Positions 53,838 through 61,958 of a DNA stretch of 64,000 bases are shown in pieces. Location of the stretch: NCBI RefSeq assembly GCF_947504225.1, contig NZ_CANNGT010000003.1:244288-308287 (forward strand). Reading direction: 5' to 3'. The notes under the pieces are model-generated. The model saw only the letters and a list, made by a program, of their open reading frames with translations. It did not search any database and had not been told where the DNA came from. The DNA comes from Brumimicrobium ulvae. Lineage in GTDB: Bacteria; Bacteroidota; Bacteroidia; Flavobacteriales_D; Crocinitomicaceae. Each line of letters starts with the position of its first letter. Positions within the stretch are counted from its first letter, which is position 1. The position numbers and the translations under genes are program-made.

Positions 53838-55121
53838 ATGTTACATGCTCCGACTACCCCTTTAGCTGAACGTATGCGTCCAAAAACAATGGATGAATAT
53901 GTTGGTCAGGAACATCTCTTAAAAAAAGGGGCAAGTCTTAGAAAATCCTTAGATGCGAATGTCTTACCCTCTTTAATTCTTTGGGGACCTCCAGGAGTTG
54001 GCAAAACGACCTTGGCTAATTTATTGGCCAACCAATTGAAACGTCCTTTCTATACATTGTCTGCAATTTCCTCTGGCGTAAAAGAAGTTCGGGAGGTGAT
54101 CAAAAAGGCAGAGAATCAAGGAATGTTTGAACGTGCAGGTGCGATTCTATTCATTGATGAAATACATCGTTTTTCTAAAGCACAACAAGACTCACTTCTT
54201 GGGGCCGTTGAAAAAGGTGTGGTAACATTAATTGGTGCAACCACAGAAAACCCATCATTTGAAGTCATTTCAGCATTGCTGTCAAGGTGTCAAGTTTACA
54301 CACTTCAGTCATTGGAAAAGGAGCAATTGGAATTATTACTCAAAAACGCACTCGAAAGAGATGAATACCTTTCAAAATTGGATGTTCAATTAAAGGAAAC
54401 CAATGCATTGATTAGAATTTCTGGAGGTGATGCGCGAAAACTTCTGACATTATTAGAAATAGTGATCAGCACTTTCCCGCAAGATGCGAAGATAGAGATT
54501 ACAGATGAAGTCGTTTTTTCTATTGCTCAGCAAAACATCGCACGATACGATAAAGACGGAGAACAACATTACGATATCATTTCGGCATTTATAAAATCTA
54601 TACGCGGTAGTGACCCCAATGCTGCTGTATATTGGTTGGCCAGAATGATTGAAGGTGGAGAAGACGCCAAATTCATTGCACGTAGATTAATTATTTCTGC
54701 CAGTGAGGACATTGGACTTGCTAATCCTACAGCATTGATTATGGCCAACAACACTTTCCAAGCCATTAACACCATTGGTTTTCCAGAAGCACGCATTATT
54801 CTTGCACAATGCACAATTTATTTAGCGACTTCCCCCAAAGGAAATGGTGCGTACATGGCGATAAATCAAGCTCAAGAGTTGGTGAAGTCTACAGGAAATC
54901 TTTCGGTTCCCTTAGCGTTGAGAAATGCCCCAACGAAGTTGATGAAGCAATTGGATTATGGAAAAGGATATAAATATTCTCACGACCATCCGGGGAACTT
55001 TGTAGTTCAAGAATTTATGCCTGAAGAAATAAAAGGGGCTTCATTTTTTCAAGCAGGAAGCTCAAAGCGTGAACGAGAAATAGAGGAAGACATTAAGCAG
55101 CGTTGGCAAGGGAAGTATTGA
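53838..55121 (+). CDS. rarA: Replication-associated recombination protein A (RarA/MgsA, AAA+ ATPase)
   Basis: 427 residues from the ATG at 53838 (MLHAPTTPLAERMRPKTMDEYVGQEHLL), the family's normal start. A -7 box lies 15 nt upstream. Walker A GPPGVGKTT, Walker B ILFIDEIHRF, sensor 1 ATTENPSFE and sensor 2 GDARKLLTLLE are present, then the RarA tetramerisation domain (DKDGEQHYDIISAFIKSIRGSDPNAAVYWLARM region, starting near residue 236). It acts at stalled forks, related to clamp loaders and WRNIP1. Confidence 0.94.
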   Translation: MLHAPTTPLAERMRPKTMDEYVGQEHLLKKGASLRKSLDANVLPSLILWGPPGVGKTTLANLLANQLKRPFYTLSAISSGVKEVREVIKKAENQGMFERAGAILFIDEIHRFSKAQQDSLLGAVEKGVVTLIGATTENPSFEVISALLSRCQVYTLQSLEKEQLELLLKNALERDEYLSKLDVQLKETNALIRISGGDARKLLTLLEIVISTFPQDAKIEITDEVVFSIAQQNIARYDKDGEQHYDIISAFIKSIRGSDPNAAVYWLARMIEGGEDAKFIARRLIISASEDIGLANPTALIMANNTFQAINTIGFPEARIILAQCTIYLATSPKGNGAYMAINQAQELVKSTGNLSVPLALRNAPTKLMKQLDYGKGYKYSHDHPGNFVVQEFMPEEIKGASFFQAGSSKREREIEEDIKQRWQGKY

Positions 55122-55411
55122 AATAATTACGAATTGTTTAGTTTTCAATAGTTACCAGATTAACTTAGTTTTACTTTTTAAATAGTACCTTAAATGTGAT
55201 TACTAAATTGATGAAGGGATTGATTATTCTAATATCATTCAGAATTAATCAAAGGATTAGAAATCTTGTATTCAAAAAATGTTTCACCTTTTTCTGTTGT
55301 ATCGGTCTTTAGCTTTTGCATTCCGCATTTTTCTGATCATCTTACAGAAGCAATATGCTCAGCATACATTTTCGCAATAACAGTTTCAGTTTTTAGATGA
55401 CTAATGGAAGC
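55122..55411. other. Gap between rarA and nnrD with possible decayed coding sequence
   Basis: 290 nt between convergent genes without an intact ORF. On the minus strand, in frame with and directly after the nnrD stop, a stretch reads like protein with one TGA: ...KMYAEHIASVR-stop-SEKCGMQKLKTD..., then ETFFEYKISNPLINSE-stop. It may be remnant coding sequence, but no parent is recognised. No clear terminator is seen. Confidence 0.3.
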
Positions 55412-56923
55412 CTACTTCAATAATTCTTTAAATGCATTTCCCAGTTCCTCAATAATCGACTCTGCTGTCATGGCGTATTCACTGTGCTTTTCTGCAGCTA
55501 ATTCTCCTGCTACACCGTGTAAAACGAGTCCAAGTTTTGCTGTTTGATCTGGTGTATAACCTTGGGCCAAAAGTCCGGTCAATAATCCTGTCAACACATC
55601 TCCGGTTCCACCTGTTGCCATTCCTGGAGTACCATTTAGACTAAAGAAACAATTTCCTTCAGGAGTACACACAGTAGTTCTGGCGTCTTTCAAAACGACG
55701 TAAACTTTGTGTTTTATTGAAAACTCTGTCAGTAAATCCAATTGTTCGTGACTGTTTTTAGTTTCACCAGCCAAACCTCTAAACTCCTTTACATGGGGAG
55801 TTAGGATACTGTTTTCAGGAAGGTCTTCCAGCATCTCTGGATTTTGAGCAATACAATTAATTGCATCAGCATCAATAACCACTGGACGATTTACTTGCTT
55901 TAAAAATTCACCTAAAAACTGAGCGGTTTCCCTTGACGTTCCAATTCCAGGTCCTACACCGTAGGTAAATCGGTCTTCAACCTGAATCTTGCCTTCTAGA
56001 ACATCCTTTCCGTAGGCATCGTCGCACATAGCGACAGGAACCATTGTTTGTAAAATCTCAAATCCTACTGACGGTACAGTTGCGGTAATTAATCCTGCTC
56101 CAGAAAAACTAGCTGCTCTAGTCATTAAAACTGCTGCTCCAATTTTACCTCGACTCCCTCCAATTAAATTGGCATGTCCATAAGTTCCTTTGTGAGTGAA
56201 AATCGTTCTTTTGTTAAGATAGCTCCCTACCATAGAAGGAGTCAAGTAAAAGTGATTACTGTCTATACTTGAAGCATATTCATGTTCTAGTCGAATATCT
56301 AAAACGATTATTTTCCCAATAGCGTTTCCACCTTCTAAAAAGAAGAAAGAAGGTTTAGGAACGTGAAAAGTTAGGGTGTAATCTGCATGAACGATGGGGT
56401 CTAAAGGTTCATTTAATCGATCACAATACAAGCCAGAAGGCAAATCTATAGCGACTACTTTAACTGTATTATGACTATTGATTCTGCGAATGAGCTTACC
56501 TGCAACACCTCCTGCAGCGCGTGATAAACCGATTCCAAAAATAGCATCGATTACAATTCTTCCATTAAAGTTAAGTTGTTCTAAATCACCTTCAGAGCGA
56601 ACAATTTTAATCTTAATGTCGGAACGTTTCAACCTTGCTAATTCCGCTTCATATTCTGGCGTTTGTCGATCACTAATGTCCAGCAACACACACTCTATAT
56701 CATAATCGTTACGGATGAGGAACTGGGCCAGAACAAGTCCATCTCCACCATTATTTCCTTTTCCACAAATTATAGAGTAGGAATAATTGAGTCCTAAGTT
56801 TCTTTTGATCCAATTGTATGTTTTACTTGCCGCTCTTTGCATCAAATCAGCATTAGTAATCTTTTGTTGCACTAATGTATGTGCTTCAAGTTCTTTGATT
56901 TGTTGCGCAGTAAGTAATTTCAT
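55412..56923 (-). CDS. nnrD: Bifunctional NAD(P)HX epimerase / ADP-dependent dehydratase
   Basis: 503 residues repairing hydrated NADH and NADPH. The N-terminal YjeF_N domain (epimerase, NnrE) contains CGKGNNGGDGLVLAQFL and DAIFGIGLSR. The C-terminal ADP-dependent dehydratase (NnrD) contains NLIGGSRGKIGAAVLMTRAA, VIDADAI, LTPHVKEF and GTPGMATGGTGDVLTGLL. Both active regions look intact, as in the fused E. coli YjeF/Nnr protein. It lies 4 nt downstream of a small lipoprotein gene. Confidence 0.93.
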   Translation of the reverse strand: MKLLTAQQIKELEAHTLVQQKITNADLMQRAASKTYNWIKRNLGLNYSYSIICGKGNNGGDGLVLAQFLIRNDYDIECVLLDISDRQTPEYEAELARLKRSDIKIKIVRSEGDLEQLNFNGRIVIDAIFGIGLSRAAGGVAGKLIRRINSHNTVKVVAIDLPSGLYCDRLNEPLDPIVHADYTLTFHVPKPSFFFLEGGNAIGKIIVLDIRLEHEYASSIDSNHFYLTPSMVGSYLNKRTIFTHKGTYGHANLIGGSRGKIGAAVLMTRAASFSGAGLITATVPSVGFEILQTMVPVAMCDDAYGKDVLEGKIQVEDRFTYGVGPGIGTSRETAQFLGEFLKQVNRPVVIDADAINCIAQNPEMLEDLPENSILTPHVKEFRGLAGETKNSHEQLDLLTEFSIKHKVYVVLKDARTTVCTPEGNCFFSLNGTPGMATGGTGDVLTGLLTGLLAQGYTPDQTAKLGLVLHGVAGELAAEKHSEYAMTAESIIEELGNAFKELLK

Positions 56924-56927
56924 AGGT

Positions 56928-57335
56928 TTATTTTAAATTTTCAAAATACAATTTATTTGGTCCTTCTGGATAAATTACTTGCAAGACCATTTCGTCATCT
57001 GTTAATTCTTCAATGATAAGAATATCTGTTCCTTCACGGAAAAGAAAAGCTTCTTCATATTTATAATCTACAATTTTAAGTGTATCTGCACTAATAGTGT
57101 AAATTCTTTCATGGCTAGGAGAAACAATTCTTCCTTGTGAGTCAATATTGAAGACTTGCTTATCTGCTGAGAATTTTAATCCATTCTGAAAGCGTCTAAA
57201 CTCTGTATCACTAGAAACCAATCGCCACTCTCCACTGGTCAAATGATCCTCAACACTTTGTTCACGTGATGAATTCATCTGTTCTTTGCAAGACATCAGC
57301 AATACACTTCCTAATATAAACATAAAAATTCTCAT
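56928..57335 (-). CDS. Putative lipoprotein of unknown function
   Basis: 135 residues from the ATG at 57335 (MRIFMFILGSVLLMSCKEQ), where a lipobox LLMSC follows directly. The frame is open 34 codons further, but those codons lie on the other side of a -7 box at 57375-57382 and are unlikely to be translated. The mature part is a beta-rich chain (SGEWRLVSSDTEFRRFQNGLKFSADKQVFNID..., DTLKIVDYKYEEAFLFRE) resembling lipocalin-like DUFs. It sits 4 nt before nnrD. Confidence 0.75.
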   Translation of the reverse strand: MRIFMFILGSVLLMSCKEQMNSSREQSVEDHLTSGEWRLVSSDTEFRRFQNGLKFSADKQVFNIDSQGRIVSPSHERIYTISADTLKIVDYKYEEAFLFREGTDILIIEELTDDEMVLQVIYPEGPNKLYFENLK

Positions 57336-57374
57336 TTCTAAAACTTTAGATAAATAAATAATTTGTACAAATAT

Positions 57375-57382
57375 CAAAGATA
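57375..57382 (-). promoter_or_regulatory. -7 box of lipoprotein-nnrD
   Basis: TATCTTTG on the minus strand, 39 nt before the ATG at 57335. Confidence 0.55.
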
Positions 57383-57549
57383 GGCAAAAAGAAGGTAATG
57401 AAATAGTGCTCCGCAGAAAGCTTGAGTAAGAAGTCATGAAGAGTTATTGAAAAGCCGACACTATAATATTATAAGCATCTTCAAAAAATAAAAACCTCAT
57501 TTTTTTTAGTAAAAAAAAATAATTACACTATCTTTCCAGTGAAAATTCA

Positions 57550-58179
57550 ATGCAAAGAGACCTTGGTTATTGGGATGAACAAATGGATTTGTTGGCCCAA
57601 CAGGATTACATTACAATAGACAACTTCTTCAATCCTGAAGACCTCAACAACGCGCATCATTTTTTTGAGACAAAACAGCAAGAAGGTGTTTTCCAAAAAG
57701 CGGCTATTGGAGCAAGTGGAAATGAAAAAATCATCAATGAAGTACGTGGTGATTATACGTATTGGTTGGAGAAAGGTAAGCACACGCAAATCAATTCCAT
57801 ATTTGAAACTTTAGACGAAGTAAAATCAATATTTAATCGATTGATGTACTTAAGTCTAGCCGATTACGAATTTCATTTGGCCCATTATCCGAAAGGTTCA
57901 TTTTACAAAAAGCATTTAGACCAATTTGACGGCCGAAACAACAGAATGGTTTCAGTGATTATTTATTTGAATAAAGGCTGGAAAGATGGAGATGGAGGTG
58001 AATTAAGGATTTATCCTGAAGGACAAGACCCAATTGATATTGCCCCTTTAGAAAACCGTTGTATAATGTTTAGAAGTGACACACTTTATCACGAAGTTTT
58101 AACTTCAAATACTTCCCGAAAAAGTATTACCGGCTGGATGTTGTATCAACCTGCTGTTTTACCCTATTTGGTGTTGTAA
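57550..58179 (+). CDS. 2-oxoglutarate/Fe(II)-dependent oxygenase (prolyl 4-hydroxylase-like)
   Basis: 209 residues. The iron ligands are H122, D124 (in KKHLDQFDGR) and H181 (in DTLYHEVLTS), with R190 nine residues on as the likely 2-oxoglutarate anchor. The central strand VSVIIYLNKGWKDGDGGELRIYP is that of the prolyl-hydroxylase/SM-20 group. Such enzymes hydroxylate a protein or small substrate in the cytoplasm; the target is unknown. An imperfect -7 box (TATCTTTC near 57529) lies upstream and a strong terminator downstream. Confidence 0.88.
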   Translation: MQRDLGYWDEQMDLLAQQDYITIDNFFNPEDLNNAHHFFETKQQEGVFQKAAIGASGNEKIINEVRGDYTYWLEKGKHTQINSIFETLDEVKSIFNRLMYLSLADYEFHLAHYPKGSFYKKHLDQFDGRNNRMVSVIIYLNKGWKDGDGGELRIYPEGQDPIDIAPLENRCIMFRSDTLYHEVLTSNTSRKSITGWMLYQPAVLPYLVL

Positions 58180-58256
58180 AATTTCTTAACACGAAGACAC
58201 ACAGAGACTTTCACATAAAAACGAAAGAAGTGAAATAAAACTTCTCCCCTAAAAGC

Positions 58257-58294
58257 AAATGGTGCGAGAAATCTCCTTCTACGCACCATTTTTT
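58257..58294 (+). terminator. Terminator of the 2OG-oxygenase gene
   Basis: Perfect 10-bp stem AAATGGTGCG/CGCACCATTT followed by TTT. A short A-run on the other side may let it act on both strands. Confidence 0.75.
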
Positions 58295-58345
58295 CAATCT
58301 CTATTTCAACCTTCCAATTGAAGGTTTAAAAACACTTAAGCTTTT

Positions 58346-59443
58346 TTACACATTAAATCTAAAGTGCATTATATCTCCATCCTGGACGATGTATTCTTTT
58401 CCTTCCACACCAAACTTTCCTGCTTCTTTACATGCAGCCTCAGAGCCGTACTTCACGAAGTCTTCATACTTCATTACTTCAGCACGAATAAATCCTTTTT
58501 CGAAATCAGAGTGAATAACTCCTGCTGCTTGTGGTGCTGTAGAACCTTTCAAAACAGTCCAAGCGCGAACTTCTTTCACACCTGCAGTAAAATAAGTATC
58601 TAAGTTTAGTAATTTGTAAGCAGAGCGAATCAAACGATTTACCCCTGATTCTGTTAGTCCTAGTTCTTCCATAAACATTTGACGTTCTTCAAAGGTATCA
58701 AACTCTGTAATGTCAGCTTCTATTTGAGCTCCAATTACTAACACTTCTGCTCCTTCATCTTTGACCGCTTCCTTCACCATGTCAACGAATTTGTTACCGT
58801 CTTTTACGGAACTTTCATCCACATTACATAGATAAAGTACAGGTTTTACTGTAATTAAATGCAACTCTTGGACATGAGGCCATTCATTTTCATCAAATTC
58901 CATTGAGCGAACAGACTCTCCAGCTTCGAGGTGATTCTTTATGCGTTCAGCAAGTTCAAATGCTCTCTTTGCTTCTTTATCCCCTGACTTTGCAGCTCTT
59001 GCCAAACCATTCAAACGTTTTTCAACTGTTTCAAGGTCTTTCAATTGCAATTCATAGTCGATCACTTCTTTGTCTCTAATCGGATCTACTGAACCATCAA
59101 CGTGAACGATATTATCATCCTCAAAACAACGTAAAACATGGATAATTGCATCTGTTTCACGAATATTTGCTAAGAATTGATTTCCTAATCCCTCACCTTT
59201 AGAGGCACCTTTTACCAATCCAGCGATGTCCACAATCTCCATTGTTGTTGGGACAACACGTTCTGGTTTTACAATTTCTTCTAACTTCTCTAAACGAGGA
59301 TCTGGAACAGAGATAGTTCCTACGTTAGGTTCGATTGTACAAAATGGATAGTTTGCCGATTGTGCTTTCGCATTCGATAAACAGTTAAACAATGTTGACT
59401 TACCTACATTCGGCAACCCAACAATTCCACATTTTAATGCCAT
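58346..59443 (-). CDS. ychF: Redox-regulated ATPase YchF (Obg-related)
   Basis: 365 residues beginning MALKCGIVGLPNVGKSTLFNCLSNAKAQSANYPFCTIEPN, the YchF/OLA1 G1 region; YchF prefers ATP, helped by the altered G4 NVDE. A coiled-coil arm is inserted near residue 130-200 and a TGS domain closes the protein (the TYFTAGVKEVRAWTVLKG segment starts near 280, ending DIMHFRFNV). It binds ribosomes and affects stress translation. A -7 box lies 17 nt upstream of the ATG. Confidence 0.95.
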   Translation of the reverse strand: MALKCGIVGLPNVGKSTLFNCLSNAKAQSANYPFCTIEPNVGTISVPDPRLEKLEEIVKPERVVPTTMEIVDIAGLVKGASKGEGLGNQFLANIRETDAIIHVLRCFEDDNIVHVDGSVDPIRDKEVIDYELQLKDLETVEKRLNGLARAAKSGDKEAKRAFELAERIKNHLEAGESVRSMEFDENEWPHVQELHLITVKPVLYLCNVDESSVKDGNKFVDMVKEAVKDEGAEVLVIGAQIEADITEFDTFEERQMFMEELGLTESGVNRLIRSAYKLLNLDTYFTAGVKEVRAWTVLKGSTAPQAAGVIHSDFEKGFIRAEVMKYEDFVKYGSEAACKEAGKFGVEGKEYIVQDGDIMHFRFNV

Positions 59444-59460
59444 ATGAAAAAATTTTGATG

Positions 59461-59468
59461 CAAAGATA
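59461..59468 (-). promoter_or_regulatory. -7 box of ychF
   Basis: TATCTTTG on the minus strand, 17 nt before the ATG. Confidence 0.6.
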
Positions 59469-59575
59469 ATGCTTGCAATTGATTAAAGCCAATTTGACTT
59501 TTATATTATTGATTAAAAAAGGAAATAATGGTAGGGGTTTAATCTGTTAGCAGTCTATAAAAAATAAATAATGAA

Positions 59576-60148
59576 TTACCTTTTATTTTCCCATTGACCT
59601 TTTTTAAAAAACACATTTCCAAATTTTTCGGAATTAAAAACGTAATAAAATGCATTAAATTTTTTCCGATATAAGGTCGGATTATCTCTAATTATATGGT
59701 GATTAGTAAGATCTGAATGTAATCTAATTCTTTTATTGCAGTACTGTTTTTTGTTTAAGTCGAAATACCCATTAGAAAATGAAACATCAACAATTTCTTT
59801 TCTCCAAATACCTTCGCACAATCTTGATTCAAATATCATTTTAAGCTCAGGTGTTATTTCAAATCTAAAATTTTCATATTGCCAATCGGCCTGTTTTCCT
59901 GGAAATTGATCCCTATCAATTACATATGTCCCGTAAATATCCTTTTGGGTCAAAACAATAGGTTTAAAATACGATTGAGAAATCCATAGAGAACACGTTC
60001 CATAAATTAAAACACCCCAAAAATCAAGAAGAAATAAAAAGGTACTGTATCTTTTGAATTTACAAAGTGTAACAATCCATGTCAAAACAAGCCACCCTGA
60101 CAGAGGCAATAAAACGAAGTAAAAAAACAAAGTAATTCCCTTTTCCAT
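59576..60148 (-). CDS. Membrane-anchored protein of unknown function (gene X of the accessory region)
   Basis: 190 residues. Two hydrophobic helices (about 5-28 and 38-58) are followed by a soluble part: QKDIYGTYVIDRDQFPGKQADWQYENFRFEI, HHIIRDNPTLYRKK, FYYVFNSEKFGNVFFKKGQWENKR. I have no firm family, though the strand pattern suggests a small lipocalin-like sensor domain. A perfect 61-bp repeat lies 60 nt upstream, and 56 bp of its 3' end are duplicated at 61782-61837. These duplications mark it as part of a rearranged cassette. Confidence 0.65.
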   Translation of the reverse strand: MEKGITLFFYFVLLPLSGWLVLTWIVTLCKFKRYSTFLFLLDFWGVLIYGTCSLWISQSYFKPIVLTQKDIYGTYVIDRDQFPGKQADWQYENFRFEITPELKMIFESRLCEGIWRKEIVDVSFSNGYFDLNKKQYCNKRIRLHSDLTNHHIIRDNPTLYRKKFNAFYYVFNSEKFGNVFFKKGQWENKR

Positions 60149-60207
60149 TTTCCCTGTTAAGTATATTAGGCCTTTTTTTTTGTAACCCCCTAGTAGCCAT
60201 TATTTCC

Positions 60208-60268
60208 CAAGACCTTTCCGTTAAAGGTTCTATCTAAGATACAAACATTTGATTTAAACGAAAGTGAA
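60208..60268. repeat. 61-bp perfect direct repeat R1
   Basis: Base-for-base identical to 63789-63849. It contains the inverted repeat ACCTTT-CCGTT-AAAGGT and, on the minus strand, the near -7 box TATCTTAG at 60234-60241, so it may carry the promoter of gene X. Confidence 0.9.
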
Positions 60269-60309
60269 AACTAAAAGATTTAGATTTATGGGCGAAGGTT
60301 GTGGTATGG

Positions 60310-61068
60310 TTATTTAATTCGTGCGAGCATATATCTGTATGTATTTCCATTTTGAGTTGGAACTTCAAGACCGTGTAAAAAGAACTTAAACTTTTCTCCG
60401 TCTATCTCTATTTTAATTTTTCTTTTTTTTAGGTTTATTCTAATGAGTTTTTCAGTTCGATTAATAACAAAAGAATCTTCCCAACCATAGATGTTAGAAG
60501 TGAGTTCGGAACCATAGACGTCTATTTTAAATATGTCTTTTCTTAATCTCACTAATTTTATTGAACTATGAGCCATCGCCCTTGACGACTCGCGTATAGG
60601 CATGGAATATGACTGATATAAAAAGATGGTATCTTTTATTGCGAAGTCACTTAACGAAATCAATCCACTTAAGTTATCAAACAGTGCATCATTTAATTTA
60701 GTTGGCTGAATTTTTTGAATCTTGTAGGTTTGAGTAAGACCATCTATTAAAGTGTCATTAGCTATTTCAAGTGTCTCATACAAAAACTCGTAATCTTGAT
60801 AATTAACCCAAAAGTAGCATCCAAAAATAGAGTCTTTCGAAAACGGATTGGACCTTGTTAAATTTACGTTTATCAAGCCTTTTTCATCAGTAATTTGATG
60901 TATTGGCATTGGTGCACCACTATACCCGACAGCTACAGGTAAACTACGAACTGGATTGTTAAATTCGTCAACAAATTTGATATTGATATTTATCAAATTG
61001 GATGTTTGACAAAAACTAAAACCTATAAAAGAAAATAGCAATAAGGTGATAAAAAATACACTCTTCAT
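60310..61068 (-). CDS. Exported protein with carboxypeptidase-regulatory-like domain, unknown function
   Basis: 252 residues. Signal peptide 1-20 (ends GFSFCQ). Residues about 25-115 look like an Ig-like regulatory domain (INIKFVDEFNNPVRSLPVAVGYSG, ITDEKGLINVNLT). The rest is beta-rich and basic (NLKKRKIKIEIDGEKFKFFLHGLEV), with no known motif. It lies between R1 and gene Y, transcribed in the same direction as its neighbours. Its sequence looks more A+T-rich than the core genes, which fits an accessory origin. Confidence 0.6.
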   Translation of the reverse strand: MKSVFFITLLLFSFIGFSFCQTSNLININIKFVDEFNNPVRSLPVAVGYSGAPMPIHQITDEKGLINVNLTRSNPFSKDSIFGCYFWVNYQDYEFLYETLEIANDTLIDGLTQTYKIQKIQPTKLNDALFDNLSGLISLSDFAIKDTIFLYQSYSMPIRESSRAMAHSSIKLVRLRKDIFKIDVYGSELTSNIYGWEDSFVINRTEKLIRINLKKRKIKIEIDGEKFKFFLHGLEVPTQNGNTYRYMLARIK

Positions 61069-61199
61069 AATTTATTAATTTTCAATAATACCTAAATACG
61101 GTTGTTTTGCGATTACACATACCTTTTTTCAACTAGAAAACTCAGATTTCTATGTCGTAGATTTACGAACAGCGACTTTTAGCTGTAAATAAACACATC

Positions 61200-61772
61200 T
61201 CACTTATATAAGAACTCCTTGTTATCAATTATATAGTAATAAATACTTAGTACCTTTTCCCTAGGCAACATGGTAATCCATAATTCCAAAGTAAATAAAG
61301 TTTGATATAGTCTTGACTCTTCATCTGGATCATAATGAGGAGAGTCTTCATTCAAAACATCTGGTATTACTCCTTTCTCAATGTATGCAGTGTATTCTTG
61401 AGAAAAAGCTCTAAACTCTTCAATTTTAGCTTGTGTAGACCTACATTTAACTCTTTGAAACACTTCATAAGCTTCGACCAAAATGATGTCTGAATGATTA
61501 ATGAATAAATCAGCGAAGTCATAACTATATAAGGTATCTTGAAAATTGTAAATGAATATAAGGTCTTTTTGTGCTTGATTAAGAGTTGTGTAATCACATA
61601 GATTATAATATTCCGATATTGAATCAATTATGATATGCTCTCTGGTTTGGGTATGCATTGAATCAATGAAGGTCTGTCTAAGTGATATTTTTTCTGGAGG
61701 ACCTTGAGAAAGTCCAGTTGTCGCCACCAGAAGAAAGGTCAATAGGTTTAAATATTTAAGCATTTTTTTCAT
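61200..61772 (-). CDS. Exported protein with a DMP19/DUF4375-like helical domain (gene Y)
   Basis: 190 residues. A signal peptide (ends TTGLSQ) precedes a helical domain whose layout (AQKDLIFIYNFQDTLYSYDFADLFINHSD, then VEAYEVFQRVKCRSTQAKIEEFRAF, then SRLYQTL...LWITM) resembles DMP19-type proteins, in which an interrupted N-G-G-F-x-Q-like helix is followed by an ageing-helix pair. The match is weak and read by eye. The start is 9 nt from the duplicated tail of gene X at 61782-61837, so the junction lies just upstream of this gene. Confidence 0.5.
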   Translation of the reverse strand: MKKMLKYLNLLTFLLVATTGLSQGPPEKISLRQTFIDSMHTQTREHIIIDSISEYYNLCDYTTLNQAQKDLIFIYNFQDTLYSYDFADLFINHSDIILVEAYEVFQRVKCRSTQAKIEEFRAFSQEYTAYIEKGVIPDVLNEDSPHYDPDEESRLYQTLFTLELWITMLPREKVLSIYYYIIDNKEFLYK

Positions 61773-61781
61773 TTTATTTTA

Positions 61782-61837
61782 TTTTATTTTCCCATTGACC
61801 TTTTTTGAAAAACACATTTCCAAGTTTTTCAGAGTTA
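61782..61837 (-). pseudogene. Duplicated 3' tail of gene X (orphan fragment)
   Basis: Matches 59581-59636 at 52 of 56 positions by eye. On the minus strand it reads NSEKLGNVFFKKGQWENK, against NSEKFGNVFFKKGQWENK in gene X, and ends in a stop three codons later. Just upstream the frame is broken by TAA. The rest of the gene is absent; the helicase occupies its place. Confidence 0.8.
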
Positions 61838-61958
61838 AATTAAATGTAAATCTGTAATTCAAAAGTTACATTTTTTTTTTGTGACTTTGAATAATAATCA
61901 ATCGATAGGGAGGCGATGAACTATACATAATGATATAATACCTTTTAATCACCTATTA

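Noticed and set aside
55130..55411. Possible pseudogene after nnrD (minus strand, ...KMYAEHIASVR-stop-SEKCGMQ...)
   Set aside because: One stop in an otherwise protein-like frame of about 75 codons, but no parent family recognised and the reading could be chance. It is noted only in the gap entry.
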